A stretch of DNA of 36,062 nt from CAINVV01 sp036508555 (GCA_036508555.1 DATCHD010000068.1:1-36062); one strand, 5' to 3'. Shown: positions 23,669 through 32,346, counted from the stretch's first letter. Made by a program: numbers and translations. Notes: generated from the letters alone by a model not told the origin.

Positions 23669-24829
23669 TCAATTTACTTCCAGTTCTCTCCACTCCGGTA
23701 TTTTTGGAAATGAGGTATGCGGGTCGTTCTGGTACCAAAAACAGGTGGATGAGATGTCTGATCGCTGGGCAAGATATCTGCCGCCCTGGTGCCATCCCAG
23801 ATCCTGAATAGTGATCTTCAGGTCCTTCTCGAAACGAACCGGATCCATGATGTGCCAGCGGTAGAGTCCGAAACGCATCATCACTTTATAGTCTCCCTCT
23901 GGCCGGATCACCTGGTGCAATCCAGAATATGGGGTACAAAATTCCTTGTATTTCCCGTCCCGGTCAAAATTGTAGGATCCACAGAAATAATCTTCAGTCC
24001 CGGTACCACAAATGGTCGGGTATTTGCTGTCTCCGTCAAGGTAAAATTTGATCTCGCCTTCGCCCCACCAGCCATTATTGGTGACTCCCCAGGCCATGTA
24101 AACCCCAACAAACTGCCCTTTGCCCTTAATGCCGTCCACTATGGTGTAAACTGAATTCTGAACAGGATTTGCCCGCCGAAACTGTGCATGGAAGTAGGCT
24201 GCATCCGATGGGACATCCGTCAGGGTATAATCGATCTGATAATAAACTGACATGGCATCTTTGTCGTTGAGGTTTTCCATGGTAATTTTACATTTCTTGC
24301 GGAATGGCATAGGCCAGTAACAGTTGAATGCACTACCGGGATTCACGCAGACAGGCAGTGAAGTCAACTGGGCATATACGTTCCAGCCCTGACCAAAGAA
24401 ATCGCCAACAGGACATTCCACCGAAGGTTCCTTCTCATCGTCCCAATAGACGCGGAGAATCGAAAAACGCCAGTTTCCTGTTGGAGTCATCCAAATATGT
24501 TGTATGGCTCCTGGTCCTTCCATTTCGGCAAGGGTGAAAGTTTGTCCGGGCTGAATGCGTATGAATGGATTTATTTTCCAGCCTTGACCAAGGTCACGGG
24601 CAGCGTTGGATGCATTGGCAACATTAGGTTTATTTTTATCGGCAGGATCTGCCATGCCGCCTTTGCCTTTCTCCCCGGTAAAGTTCTCAGGGCTGATGGA
24701 TCGTGTTTTGGCGTCGGATAACCGGTAGAGGTTACCCATGTTCATGTCCAGTCCGTTGAATTTAGATTGTGAAGTGCCATGAAAAACCATGAAAAGGAAA
24801 AGGCCGATCAGTGGAATTGTCTTGTTCAT
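23669..24829 (-). CDS. Secreted DUF2961 (GH172-like) protein
   Basis: A 386-residue exported protein with a signal peptide (about residues 1-20, 'LIGLFLFMVFHGTSQS'). The rest is a DUF2961 domain: 'GPGAIQHIWMT', 'ILRVYWDDEKEPSVECPVGDFFG', 'NCYWPMPFRKKCKITMEN', 'VDGIKGKGQFVGVYMAWG', 'GEGEIKFYLDGD' and 'ICGTGTEDYFCGSYNF'. DUF2961 is the GH172 family, whose known members act on fructofuranosides or arabinofuranosides. Glu residues in 'GEGEIKF' and 'GTGTEDYF' are the likely catalytic pair, judged from spacing only. No SusCD pair is linked. It is upstream of the PAP2 gene on the same strand with a 41-base gap, so it could belong to that transcript. Substrate unknown. Confidence 0.85.
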   Translation of the reverse strand: MNKTIPLIGLFLFMVFHGTSQSKFNGLDMNMGNLYRLSDAKTRSISPENFTGEKGKGGMADPADKNKPNVANASNAARDLGQGWKINPFIRIQPGQTFTLAEMEGPGAIQHIWMTPTGNWRFSILRVYWDDEKEPSVECPVGDFFGQGWNVYAQLTSLPVCVNPGSAFNCYWPMPFRKKCKITMENLNDKDAMSVYYQIDYTLTDVPSDAAYFHAQFRRANPVQNSVYTIVDGIKGKGQFVGVYMAWGVTNNGWWGEGEIKFYLDGDSKYPTICGTGTEDYFCGSYNFDRDGKYKEFCTPYSGLHQVIRPEGDYKVMMRFGLYRWHIMDPVRFEKDLKITIQDLGWHQGGRYLAQRSDISSTCFWYQNDPHTSFPKIPEWRELEVN

Positions 24830-25021
24830 CTTGTTTAATTATTAGGGTTGTTTACTGTCTCAGAGGGTCAATTTACTGAAATTTTATTTTATTATGCTCA
24901 TAAGCAAGTTAATTTGAATGAAAGTTTGATAGAAGTGCGGGTACCAATTAAACTTCTCGGTAATCCGGGTGTCTAAAACCTTGACAAAGCGGGAAAAAGA
25001 TACGATTTTTTTTAATTTAAA

Positions 25022-26008
25022 TTGAAAGATTTATCAGTTATAATAGTTAATTACAGAGGTTGGGAAAGACTTGAAAAATGTCTTTCATCTCTATGTAACA
25101 TCGATGATAATCGCTTTATTTTTGAAGTAATAGTCATTGATAATCAGTCTAATGACGGCAGATTATCCGAATTTGTAAAACTTTTCCCCCAAATTGATTT
25201 CATCACTAACTCGGGCAATAACGGGTTTGCTAATGGATGTAACCTGGGAGCCGCCAGGAGCACAGGGTCTTCGCTGCTCTTCCTGAATCCGGACACTACT
25301 GTGACCGCTGACGCCCTCTTTGATATGTTAGAAGAAGTACGCGTCAGGCCTCAAAATTCGATTGTTACCTGCAGACAGGTAAAGGAGGACGGTTCAAATG
25401 ACCGCCCATATGGAAAATTCTTATCTGCCATGACTCTGACCGGCTGGCAACGTGCCATTTACAGGATGTTTTCAGGGAAAATTGAAGATGCAATCAGTCA
25501 AACAAAGCATTATATCTATCCCGACTGGGTATCAGGATCAGTCCTCATGATCAGGAGAGAGAGCTTTTTCAGGCTGGGTAAATGGGATGAAGATTATTGG
25601 ATGTATTTTGAGGATGTCGATTTGTGCCGGAGAGCTGTGGAGAACAATGGTGAAATCGTTTATCTTAAGAGTGCAGTGGTTCGCCACACTCATGGCGGTT
25701 CCTCCAGAATCAACCGGGAAGTAACTGTAGTGACCAAGACAGAAGTGCATATTTCAAGACATGTCTATATTTCCAAACATGAAAACTTCGGGAAAGCTAT
25801 TCTGATGCATACAATACTGATTCTGAATAATATGGTTCTTGGCTTAATCCCTGCGCTGATAGGACTCCCATTATTCTTTGTTAAGTCCTTTGGCGTTAAT
25901 TCACTCACCTACTTCAGATTAATGAACTATTACTTGAGTGTGATCTCGTCCGGAACATGGCTGAGCCATAGGTCCGTGAAATATCCGAATCAAACAATCC
26001 TCAAGTGA
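25022..26008 (+). CDS. Rhamnosyltransferase-like family 2 glycosyltransferase
   Basis: A 328-residue GT2 protein of the WbbL/rhamnosyltransferase type: 'DLSVIIVNYRGWERLEKCLSSL', 'EVIVIDNQSNDG', 'ITNSGNNGFANGCNLGAARSTGSSLLFLNPDT', 'PDWVSGSVLMIRRESFFRLGKWDEDYWMYFEDVDLCRRA' and 'VVRHTHGGSS'. One or two hydrophobic helices at about 265-300 may attach it to the membrane. The start must be TTG at 25022: an in-frame TAA lies 9 bases upstream, and a later ATG would remove the first beta strand. The last 19 bases overlap the convergent histidine kinase gene. It probably adds a sugar during O-antigen or capsule assembly. Confidence 0.87.
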   Translation: MKDLSVIIVNYRGWERLEKCLSSLCNIDDNRFIFEVIVIDNQSNDGRLSEFVKLFPQIDFITNSGNNGFANGCNLGAARSTGSSLLFLNPDTTVTADALFDMLEEVRVRPQNSIVTCRQVKEDGSNDRPYGKFLSAMTLTGWQRAIYRMFSGKIEDAISQTKHYIYPDWVSGSVLMIRRESFFRLGKWDEDYWMYFEDVDLCRRAVENNGEIVYLKSAVVRHTHGGSSRINREVTVVTKTEVHISRHVYISKHENFGKAILMHTILILNNMVLGLIPALIGLPLFFVKSFGVNSLTYFRLMNYYLSVISSGTWLSHRSVKYPNQTILK

Positions 26009-28080
26009 CTGTGGTTTTCCTTGTAAGATATTATGAATGAGAATCTTGAACCTACGCCAACAATCGATTCTACCTTAATTGCACTACCCAGCATTTTTAC
26101 GAAATCATTGGCTAGCGAAAGTCCGATTCCCGAACCGCCATAGGCCCTTTTCATCCTGGAATCGATCTGGTAAAAGCGGTCGAAAATTTTCTCGAACTGT
26201 TCTTCCGGAATGCCAATTCCAGTGTCTCTGACGAAAAATTCTATCAGATTGTCTCCCATAAAGTAATATCCAAATTCAATCTCGCCTTCTTCTGTAAATT
26301 TCAACGCATTGTCAATCAGGCTTTCCAGGATGTCTTTTATTTTGCTGCCATCACATAAAATGGAGAATTTTGGATTATCATTCCCCATCACCGGATAAAT
26401 TTTGAGATGATCTTTTTCAAGTTGCCCCTTTTCATAAATAGTCTGCCTATACAATTCATTGACCAGCCCATTGAGGTTATATAATTGGTAATTAACCTTT
26501 TCTACGCCACTTTGGATCTTTGACAGCTTTATGGTGTCGCTGAAAACATGCAACAGAATCTGGCAATTCCGGGCAATGATCTGCAGGTAGTTCATCCGTT
26601 CATTCCGCGAGACTTCATCCGTCAAAAGAATATTGGAAAATCCAACAACCGCATTCAGCGGCGTACGAACCTCATGCGAAATATTTTGCAGGAATGCCGT
26701 TTTGAGCATATCCGCCTCTTCTGCCTTTTTCCTGGCTTCCTCGATGGCCTGAACAGCAAATTTCTGTTTCGAGATATCCCTTGAGACAGCCATAACGGCA
26801 TCTTTATTGAGTTTGACCATCCTCATCTCAAAGAAACATGTTCCTTTGCCTTTGACCTCCAGGGCATATTCAATGGTCTCAATGGAATCACTTACCAGGA
26901 CTGTCTTAATCGACTTACTCACCTGCTTAACCATCCTGGCAGAAAAACCAACTTCAAAAATGGTGCTACCAATGATTTCAACTGCTTGTTTATCAATGCC
27001 CGTATCAGATTTTGGCACATAATCGATATAAGTTCCGTCCTTGTCGATAACGAAGAAAATATCCGGAATTGTTTCGAGCAACAGTTTGTAGCGATGTTTA
27101 CTGTTTCCAAGTTCGGCGATGGTAGTTTTGGCGCTGGTGATGTTTTCGAAAAAGCAGATCAAATTTTCCTTGTCGACCGGGATGGAAGTTACCTGAAACC
27201 ATTTCTCCGTATGCGGCACAAGTATTTCTTTTTTCGTTCTCTTTGAAGGATCAAATAGTGACTGCCAGTCAATCTCTCCCCTGAACAATTTTTGAAATAA
27301 AAGATGCACCGGCATACCCTTTACCTCGGAGTTTCTTACTTCGAAATACTCTTCGAATGCTGGATTGATGTAAGTGACCTTGTACCCGATTCTTTCTCCC
27401 AGTTCGTCACGTTCGGTCGTGAATCGTAGGATGCCTTCAAAATATTGAGTGAAAATCCGGTTCTGATTCTCCCGCAAAATGTGAATTCTTTGCTCTTTGT
27501 CTTGCAGTCTTAAATGGAATGCGACGAAAGTTATATATCCTATTCCGCCGACAAGCAAGTACAGAAATACTGGATGAATGGAATTGGATTCATTCCAGAT
27601 CAGCTGTAAAAGAAGATCTTTCCTGGCATATGCCAGAAGGTGACCGATCAGTACACCTGTTGTCACTAACAGGTAGGTAAATAGCTGCCGGGGTCTTTCT
27701 GATAATAACAATAAGATGGCCAGTCCGCTGGTGTAAAGATAGATTTCAAAATTGTAGGAGGTTTCCGGAGCAAGGATGGCGTATTGTGTGGATATCATTA
27801 AAAAGTAGGCCGGAAGCGGAAGCAGGTGAAGCACATTTAATGCTGCACCCTGCTTTCCTTCTCTGAGAAAGAAAAAAATCAGAATGAAGATTCCCGTAAA
27901 AGCCAGGATGTGAGGTGAATAATTAGAGTTGAAAAAATTGAGCAAGTCAAGCGTTAATAGAACTAATGCCCCTGCTAATAGAAGAAGATCGATGTAGAAA
28001 AATATACGGATAAGGCCTAATTCCTGTTTATGCAAATGAGGGTATTTGCTTTTCAACCCGCTTTCAAATTTCTTTGGCAT
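25990..28080 (-). CDS. Membrane sensor histidine kinase with two PAS domains
   Basis: A 696-residue sensor kinase. Residues about 25-190 form six or seven membrane helices (7TM-like input). Two PAS-like domains follow (about 205-320 'LRFTTERDELGERIGYKVTYINPAFEEYFEVRNSEV' and about 328-440 'LLLETIPDIFFVIDKDGTYIDYVPKSD'). Then come HisKA with 'FLQNISHEVRTPLNAVVGFSNILL' (phospho-His near 470) and HATPase_c with N box 'ESLIDNALKFTEEGEI', G1 'VRDTGIGIPEEQFEKIFDRFYQ' and G2 'YGGSGIGLSLANDFVKML'. There is no receiver domain and no response regulator nearby, so it is an orphan kinase. The signal is unknown. Its 3' end overlaps the convergent glycosyltransferase gene. Confidence 0.93.
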   Translation of the reverse strand: MPKKFESGLKSKYPHLHKQELGLIRIFFYIDLLLLAGALVLLTLDLLNFFNSNYSPHILAFTGIFILIFFFLREGKQGAALNVLHLLPLPAYFLMISTQYAILAPETSYNFEIYLYTSGLAILLLLSERPRQLFTYLLVTTGVLIGHLLAYARKDLLLQLIWNESNSIHPVFLYLLVGGIGYITFVAFHLRLQDKEQRIHILRENQNRIFTQYFEGILRFTTERDELGERIGYKVTYINPAFEEYFEVRNSEVKGMPVHLLFQKLFRGEIDWQSLFDPSKRTKKEILVPHTEKWFQVTSIPVDKENLICFFENITSAKTTIAELGNSKHRYKLLLETIPDIFFVIDKDGTYIDYVPKSDTGIDKQAVEIIGSTIFEVGFSARMVKQVSKSIKTVLVSDSIETIEYALEVKGKGTCFFEMRMVKLNKDAVMAVSRDISKQKFAVQAIEEARKKAEEADMLKTAFLQNISHEVRTPLNAVVGFSNILLTDEVSRNERMNYLQIIARNCQILLHVFSDTIKLSKIQSGVEKVNYQLYNLNGLVNELYRQTIYEKGQLEKDHLKIYPVMGNDNPKFSILCDGSKIKDILESLIDNALKFTEEGEIEFGYYFMGDNLIEFFVRDTGIGIPEEQFEKIFDRFYQIDSRMKRAYGGSGIGLSLANDFVKMLGSAIKVESIVGVGSRFSFIISYKENHSHLRIV

Positions 28081-28183
28081 CTATTGTATCCAAACGTCTG
28101 TTTGATAAAACTTAATACATGGTAAATTCACTCTCAATATTATAAAGGTGACATTTATTAGCAATTATAAGAGAGAGATCTCA

Positions 28184-28191
28184 TAGATTTG
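28184..28191 (+). promoter_or_regulatory. -7 box for the P5C dehydrogenase gene
   Basis: TAGATTTG is a full TAnnTTTG match. The predicted start near 28198 lies after the in-frame ATG at 28193 and before the ATG at 28253, which decides the start of the downstream gene. The rest of the 172-base gap (28081-28252) shows nothing else recognisable. Confidence 0.5.
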
Positions 28192-28252
28192 CATGATCAA
28201 TTTTGCTCATTGGTCAGTTCAATCTATTGCAATAATACAAAAAATCGACAAT

Positions 28253-29887
28253 ATGTCAACCGGATTTTACAATGCCCCGATTCCTAAGAATGAGCCTGTA
28301 AAAAGCTATGCTCCCGGTTCACCGGAGCGCCTCGAATTGCAGCAGACCATACAAGAGATGCGTTCTGTTTTGGCCGATCTTCCTATGATTATTGGTGGTA
28401 AAGAGATCAGATCCGGCAAAAAGGTTGAAATGCATCCGCCCCACGACCTGTCTCACCACTTGGGTTGTTACCATCAGGGAGACAAAACCCATGTCCTGCA
28501 AGCCATTGACGCTGCCTTGAAGGCAAAAGCTGACTGGGCGAATACATCATGGCAACACCGGGCCTCCATCTTTTTGAAAGCGGCGGATCTCCTCGCCGGA
28601 CCATTCCGCGCACGGATCAATGCTGCTACGATGCTGGGACAATCCAAGAATGCCTACCAGGCAGAAATTGATGCAGCCTGTGAGCTCGCTGATTTTTACC
28701 GGTTCGGCGTGAAATGCATGACCGATATTTACGCCATGCAACCCGAGTCGAATCCGGGTATGTGGAACTACAACGAATTCAGACCTTTGGAGGGTTTTGT
28801 GTTTGCACTGACTCCTTTCAATTTCACTTCCATAGCAGGTAATCTTCCGGTCGCTCCGGCCATGCTGGGTAATGTCTCTGTTTGGAAACCTGCCAAGGCT
28901 GCCGTTTATTCAGCCAGCGTGATCATGGAATTGCTGATGGAAGCCGGTTTACCAGCCGGGGTCATCAACCTGGTTTTCGTATCCGGTCCCGCTGCCGGCG
29001 AGGTGATATTCAGTCATCCCGATTTTGCCGGCATCCATTTCACCGGATCCACCGGCGTCTTCCAGAATATCTGGAAAACCATCGGAGCCAATATTGCCGG
29101 CTATAAATCCTACCCTCGTATCGTTGGCGAAACAGGAGGGAAAGACTTTATTTTCGCCGATCCTACTGCCGATACCTCTGCTCTGGCTACCGCGATTGTG
29201 CGGGGTTCATTCGAGTACCAGGGACAAAAATGTTCGGCTGCTTCACGCGTTTACATCCCCCGATCCATTTGGAAAGAGACCTGGCCGAAATGCGAAGCAC
29301 AGCTCAGCAGAATGAAGATGGGGCCTCCCGAAGATTTCACCAATTTCATCAATGCTGTGATTGATGAGGCATCCTTCGATAAATTGAAAGGTTTTATTGA
29401 CAGGGCAAGGGCGGACGCGGATGCCGAGGTTATCTATGGCGGAAACTGCGATAAAACTGTCGGCTATTTCGTAGAACCTACAGTCATTTTAGCTAAAAAT
29501 CCCAAATACATCACCATGCAGGAAGAGCTTTTCGGTCCGGTGGTGACCATTTTTGTCTATGAAGATGATCAGCTGGAGCAAACACTGACGTTGTTGGACG
29601 AAACTTCCCTGTATGCGCTGACAGGCGCAATCTTCTCGCAAAGCAGATATGCTATCGACCACCTGACAAAAAGGTTGGCGAATGCGGCAGGCAATTTCTA
29701 TATCAACGATAAGCCAACAGGTGCAGTCGTCGGGCAACAACCATTTGGAGGCGCCCGAGGTTCCGGAACAAATGATAAGGCTGGTTCGGTCTTTAATATG
29801 TTGCGCTGGGTATCAATCCGGACAGTGAAAGAAACTTTTGTGCCGGCCAGGGATTTCATGTATCCCAATTTCCTCCCGGAGAAATAA
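28253..29887 (+). CDS. L-glutamate gamma-semialdehyde (1-pyrroline-5-carboxylate) dehydrogenase
   Basis: An aldehyde dehydrogenase of 544 residues that oxidises glutamate semialdehyde to glutamate with NAD, the second step of proline catabolism. Marks of the P5CDH branch are 'MSTGFYNAPIPKNEPVKSYAPGSPER', 'LEGFVFALTPFNFTSIAGNLPVAPAMLGNVSVWKPA', 'FTGSTGVFQNIW', the Glu in 'RIVGETGGKDFIF', the nucleophile Cys in 'SFEYQGQKCSAASRVYIP', and 'NFYINDKPTGAVVGQQPFGGARGSGTNDKAG'. I use the ATG at 28253: it is 62 bases after the -7 box, and gives the normal family length. An upstream ATG at 28193 would lie before the transcription start. The partner proline dehydrogenase is at 19655-20566. Confidence 0.95.
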   Translation: MSTGFYNAPIPKNEPVKSYAPGSPERLELQQTIQEMRSVLADLPMIIGGKEIRSGKKVEMHPPHDLSHHLGCYHQGDKTHVLQAIDAALKAKADWANTSWQHRASIFLKAADLLAGPFRARINAATMLGQSKNAYQAEIDAACELADFYRFGVKCMTDIYAMQPESNPGMWNYNEFRPLEGFVFALTPFNFTSIAGNLPVAPAMLGNVSVWKPAKAAVYSASVIMELLMEAGLPAGVINLVFVSGPAAGEVIFSHPDFAGIHFTGSTGVFQNIWKTIGANIAGYKSYPRIVGETGGKDFIFADPTADTSALATAIVRGSFEYQGQKCSAASRVYIPRSIWKETWPKCEAQLSRMKMGPPEDFTNFINAVIDEASFDKLKGFIDRARADADAEVIYGGNCDKTVGYFVEPTVILAKNPKYITMQEELFGPVVTIFVYEDDQLEQTLTLLDETSLYALTGAIFSQSRYAIDHLTKRLANAAGNFYINDKPTGAVVGQQPFGGARGSGTNDKAGSVFNMLRWVSIRTVKETFVPARDFMYPNFLPEK

Positions 29888-29903
29888 TGATTAACTTGCC
29901 CTC

Positions 29904-30206
29904 ATGAAGTCACTGTACCTGAAAAAAATTGTCGGTGTCCTGCGTAACAAATATTTGCTTGCCTTCGTGGTGTTCAGTGTCTGGATGTTGTTTATTGATG
30001 ACAACAACATTTTTTTTCTCCGGAAAAATGTGAATAAACTGAAGCAATACCGCGTTGAGAAGGCTTTTTTTCAGCAAAAGATCAGTAATGACAGTATCCA
30101 TTTGCAGGAGATGAAGGCCAACGCTAAAAATCTTGAAAAATTTGCCAGAGAAGAATTTCTGATGAAAAAGAAAGATGAAGATATTTTTCTTATCATTGAG
30201 AAGTGA
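29904..30206 (+). CDS. DivIC/FtsB-like septum formation initiator
   Basis: A small bitopic membrane protein (100 residues) with a short cytoplasmic start, one membrane helix (about residues 17-33, 'KYLLAFVVFSVWMLFID') and a coiled coil (about 38-90, 'NVNKLKQYRVEKAFFQQKI') ending with 'EEFLMKKKDEDIFLII'. This matches the DivIC/FtsB family, which bridges FtsL and FtsQ/DivIB in the divisome. The gene follows P5C dehydrogenase by 16 bases and shares GTGA with the start of the yqgE gene, so the three probably form a transcript. Confidence 0.88.
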   Translation: MKSLYLKKIVGVLRNKYLLAFVVFSVWMLFIDDNNIFFLRKNVNKLKQYRVEKAFFQQKISNDSIHLQEMKANAKNLEKFAREEFLMKKKDEDIFLIIEK

Positions 30207-30823
30207 AATTGATGCTGCAATTTAACGTTGCTTTGCCTATGTTATTGGATCTGGATATATTCACTATTGACAACAAACTGTCGCCTGCAATGGGGAGAGT
30301 GCTCATTGCAGAGCCGTTTCTTCCGGGCGATTATTTTAGTCGTTCGGCTGTGCTTTTGGTACAGCGTAATGAAGAGGGAGATGTTGGATTTATCCTCAAT
30401 AAGCCGACAAAATTGGAGATTAGGGATCTTTTCAAAGAATTTCCGAATTTTGAAGCACATGCTTTTCTGGGCGGACCCGTAAGCAATGACAAACTCTTTT
30501 TCCTGCATACCCTGGGCGAAAAGATCCATGACAGCCTGCATATCAGTGAGAACCTTTACTGGAGCGGGGATTTTGGGCAGCTGATTGCATTGATCCGTGC
30601 GGGATTGGTGGAAGAGGAAGAGGTCCGGTTCTTTTTAGGCTATTCGGGATGGAGTGCAGGCCAGTTAGCAAGTGAAATTGCCGGTCATTCATGGGTGGTT
30701 GTCGAACCTTCGGTCGGAAGTATCCTTGCAAGCGACGAAAATTTCTGGAACGAAAGCATCAAAAGCATAGGTGGAAATGCCTTGCTCTGGCAAAATTTCC
30801 CCGAAAACCCCGAATTCAACTAA
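30203..30823 (+). CDS. YqgE/AlgH family protein (DUF179)
   Basis: A soluble protein of the YqgE/AlgH family; its molecular function is not settled. The core is 'MGRVLIAEPFLPGDYFSRSAVLLVQRNEEGDVGFILNKPT', then 'AHAFLGGPVSNDKLFFLHTLG' and 'RFFLGYSGWSAGQLASEIAGHSWVVVEPS', all family marks. I give the GTG at 30203, which overlaps the DivIC-like stop (GTGA). ATG codons at 30212 and 30239 are alternatives. The last one ('MLLDLDIF') fits the usual family start well and would make the protein 194 residues. Palindrome D lies just after the stop. Confidence 0.9.
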   Translation: MKLMLQFNVALPMLLDLDIFTIDNKLSPAMGRVLIAEPFLPGDYFSRSAVLLVQRNEEGDVGFILNKPTKLEIRDLFKEFPNFEAHAFLGGPVSNDKLFFLHTLGEKIHDSLHISENLYWSGDFGQLIALIRAGLVEEEEVRFFLGYSGWSAGQLASEIAGHSWVVVEPSVGSILASDENFWNESIKSIGGNALLWQNFPENPEFN

Positions 30824-30850
30824 GATACCTTCGGCGCTTCAGCCCGTCGA

Positions 30851-30881
30851 CGCTCCAGCGGATTGCAAATCCGCTGGAGCG
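30851..30881. repeat. Single REP-like palindrome (D)
   Basis: A perfect 14-bp stem, CGCTCCAGCGGATT with its complement, encloses loop GCA. The stem is that of pair A (7066-7127) with two-sided outer extension. It lies between the convergent stops of yqgE and the aminotransferase-like gene, where it could also act as a terminator hairpin, although no T tract follows. Confidence 0.88.
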
Positions 30882-30893
30882 AGGGGTGCATTC

Positions 30894-31700
30894 TCATTTT
30901 CCCTTTTTGGCCCTCTCCGACAATTTCTCAGCTATCAGTTTGGTTTTCGGACTGAAATACCGCCGGTCCTCCAAGCCAAGTACTTTTTGAATACCGCTGC
31001 ACGCATCAAAAAGAAACACCTCGTCGGCTTCCAGTAACATCTCCGGGGTCACATTTTCTTTTTCCGTTGGTACAAGTCCAACTTCTTTGGCACTCTTAAA
31101 GACCTCTTCCCTGATGGCGCACCTTTTTCGATCCGAACGTTCCTTCATAAAAAATACCTGGTCCTTTTCAATGTAAGCAATGGAGCAGAAAAGACTCCCG
31201 CAAGTAAACCCGCTACCGTCTAAAATAATTAAATCCGGCTTGTTTTGTTCCCCGGCAAGACGCAGACCGGTTTGAAATGAGAAAGTTCCGGTAGTTTGAG
31301 TGTCGTACAATGAGAGCAGCAATCCTGGCTCCTTTAACGGATAATAGCCCCGTTCCATCTCCTCTGCCGTCAGTAGGATGTTGATTTTTTCTTCGGAGGG
31401 ATAGACTTGGATACCAATCCTGGCCGCCAGGTAAAGTTTATTCTTATTCAGTAACCTGGAAACAGCCTTTTGCAACAGTCTGCCTTCATGACCGATCATA
31501 CCGGAAATTTCCAATCCGATGGTTTCCGCGGTAGCAATCAGATGTTTAGAAATTGCCAGGGGAAAGAGAATTTCATTGTGTTCGGCACGAAAAAACTCAT
31601 TGAATCCCAAAGCCCTTTGGGACAGGTCTGCCAGGGTGAAAACCGGATCGCCCTCCTTGTGAAACTGACCATTGAACAGGAAATATCCCCCTTTCATCAC
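30894..31700 (-). CDS. Class IV aminotransferase-fold protein, probably catalytically inactive
   Basis: A 268-residue protein with the layout of PLP fold-type IV enzymes (PabC/BCAT): an N-terminal 'YFLFNGQFHKEGDPVFTLADLSQRALGFNEFFRAEHNEILF', a middle 'KLYLAARIGIQVYP', and a C-terminal 'EVFKSAKEVGLVPTEKENVTPEMLLEADEVFLFDACSGIQKV'. By my alignment the PLP lysine (K in the usual K-x-x-N-x-L-x-x-x-x-A) is Thr139 in 'TFSFQTGLRLA', and the Glu of G-x-x-x-E-G is Gly168 in 'GFTCGS'. Both changes would abolish normal PLP chemistry. It converges with yqgE. The rhomboid gene lies 15 bases upstream on the same strand. Confidence 0.75.
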   Translation of the reverse strand: MMKGGYFLFNGQFHKEGDPVFTLADLSQRALGFNEFFRAEHNEILFPLAISKHLIATAETIGLEISGMIGHEGRLLQKAVSRLLNKNKLYLAARIGIQVYPSEEKINILLTAEEMERGYYPLKEPGLLLSLYDTQTTGTFSFQTGLRLAGEQNKPDLIILDGSGFTCGSLFCSIAYIEKDQVFFMKERSDRKRCAIREEVFKSAKEVGLVPTEKENVTPEMLLEADEVFLFDACSGIQKVLGLEDRRYFSPKTKLIAEKLSERAKKGK

Positions 31701-31715
31701 TCACCTCCCTTTTTA

Positions 31716-32342
31716 TCATTGATTCATAGTCGGAGAGAAAAGCAGATTCACAAAATCCCAGAACAGGGAAGGCCGCATAATTATTGGGGCGCAGAAGCCG
31801 ATGACAGCACCCAGAAAATGGGCGTCATGACCGATGTTATCCATCTTTTTACGGCTCATATAAAAGGAATAGTAGAGATAGAGAACCCCGAAGATGATTC
31901 CCGGCATCGGCAGAATTCCGAAGAAATAGATGCTTCCCCACGGATCGAAAAATATGGCGGCAAAAAGAATTGCCGAAACAGCACCCGAAGCACCCACTGC
32001 ACTGTAATAGACATTATTTCTTTGTTTGATCAGCGCCCAAAGACTCGAGAAAATTGCCGATCCGACAAAAAGCGCGATAAAATAATAGGAGGAGTTTCCC
32101 CCGAAATTCATCTGAAAATAGTGTTCAACGACAGTGCCGAATGACCACAAAACAATCATATTAACCAGCAAATGTTCCCAACTGGCATGCACCAGGATGT
32201 GCGAAAGCAGTCGGTGATACTGTTTTTTGTGGTAAATTTTGAAGGCATTGAACTCAAATTGTTTGATCACCTCCCTGTTCGAAAAGGCCAGAATTGAGGT
32301 CAGCGAGATGATGATGACCAGCATGATTGTGATAGATGCCAT
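31716..32342 (-). CDS. Rhomboid-family intramembrane serine protease
   Basis: A 208-residue membrane protein with six hydrophobic helices. Rhomboid marks are 'RLLSHILVHASWEHLLVNMIVLWSFG', the Ser motif 'GASGAVSA' with S119, and 'GHDAHFLGAVIG' with the catalytic His175. Both members of the Ser-His dyad are present, so it should be active and cleave membrane proteins within the bilayer. It begins 4 bases after the holA stop and lies 15 bases before the aminotransferase-like gene, in a minus-strand run of four genes. Substrate unknown. Confidence 0.93.
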   Translation of the reverse strand: MASITIMLVIIISLTSILAFSNREVIKQFEFNAFKIYHKKQYHRLLSHILVHASWEHLLVNMIVLWSFGTVVEHYFQMNFGGNSSYYFIALFVGSAIFSSLWALIKQRNNVYYSAVGASGAVSAILFAAIFFDPWGSIYFFGILPMPGIIFGVLYLYYSFYMSRKKMDNIGHDAHFLGAVIGFCAPIIMRPSLFWDFVNLLFSPTMNQ

Positions 32343-32346
32343 ATTT

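Noticed and set aside
24830..25021. Possible regulatory RNA in the 192-base gap between the GH172-like gene and the glycosyltransferase gene
   Set aside because: AT-rich with no convincing stem, conserved motif or promoter pair.
31470..32144. Plus-strand frame of 224 codons over the aminotransferase-like and rhomboid genes
   Set aside because: It is antisense to two genes with clear family motifs; its peptide is Arg/Gln/His-rich without any domain.
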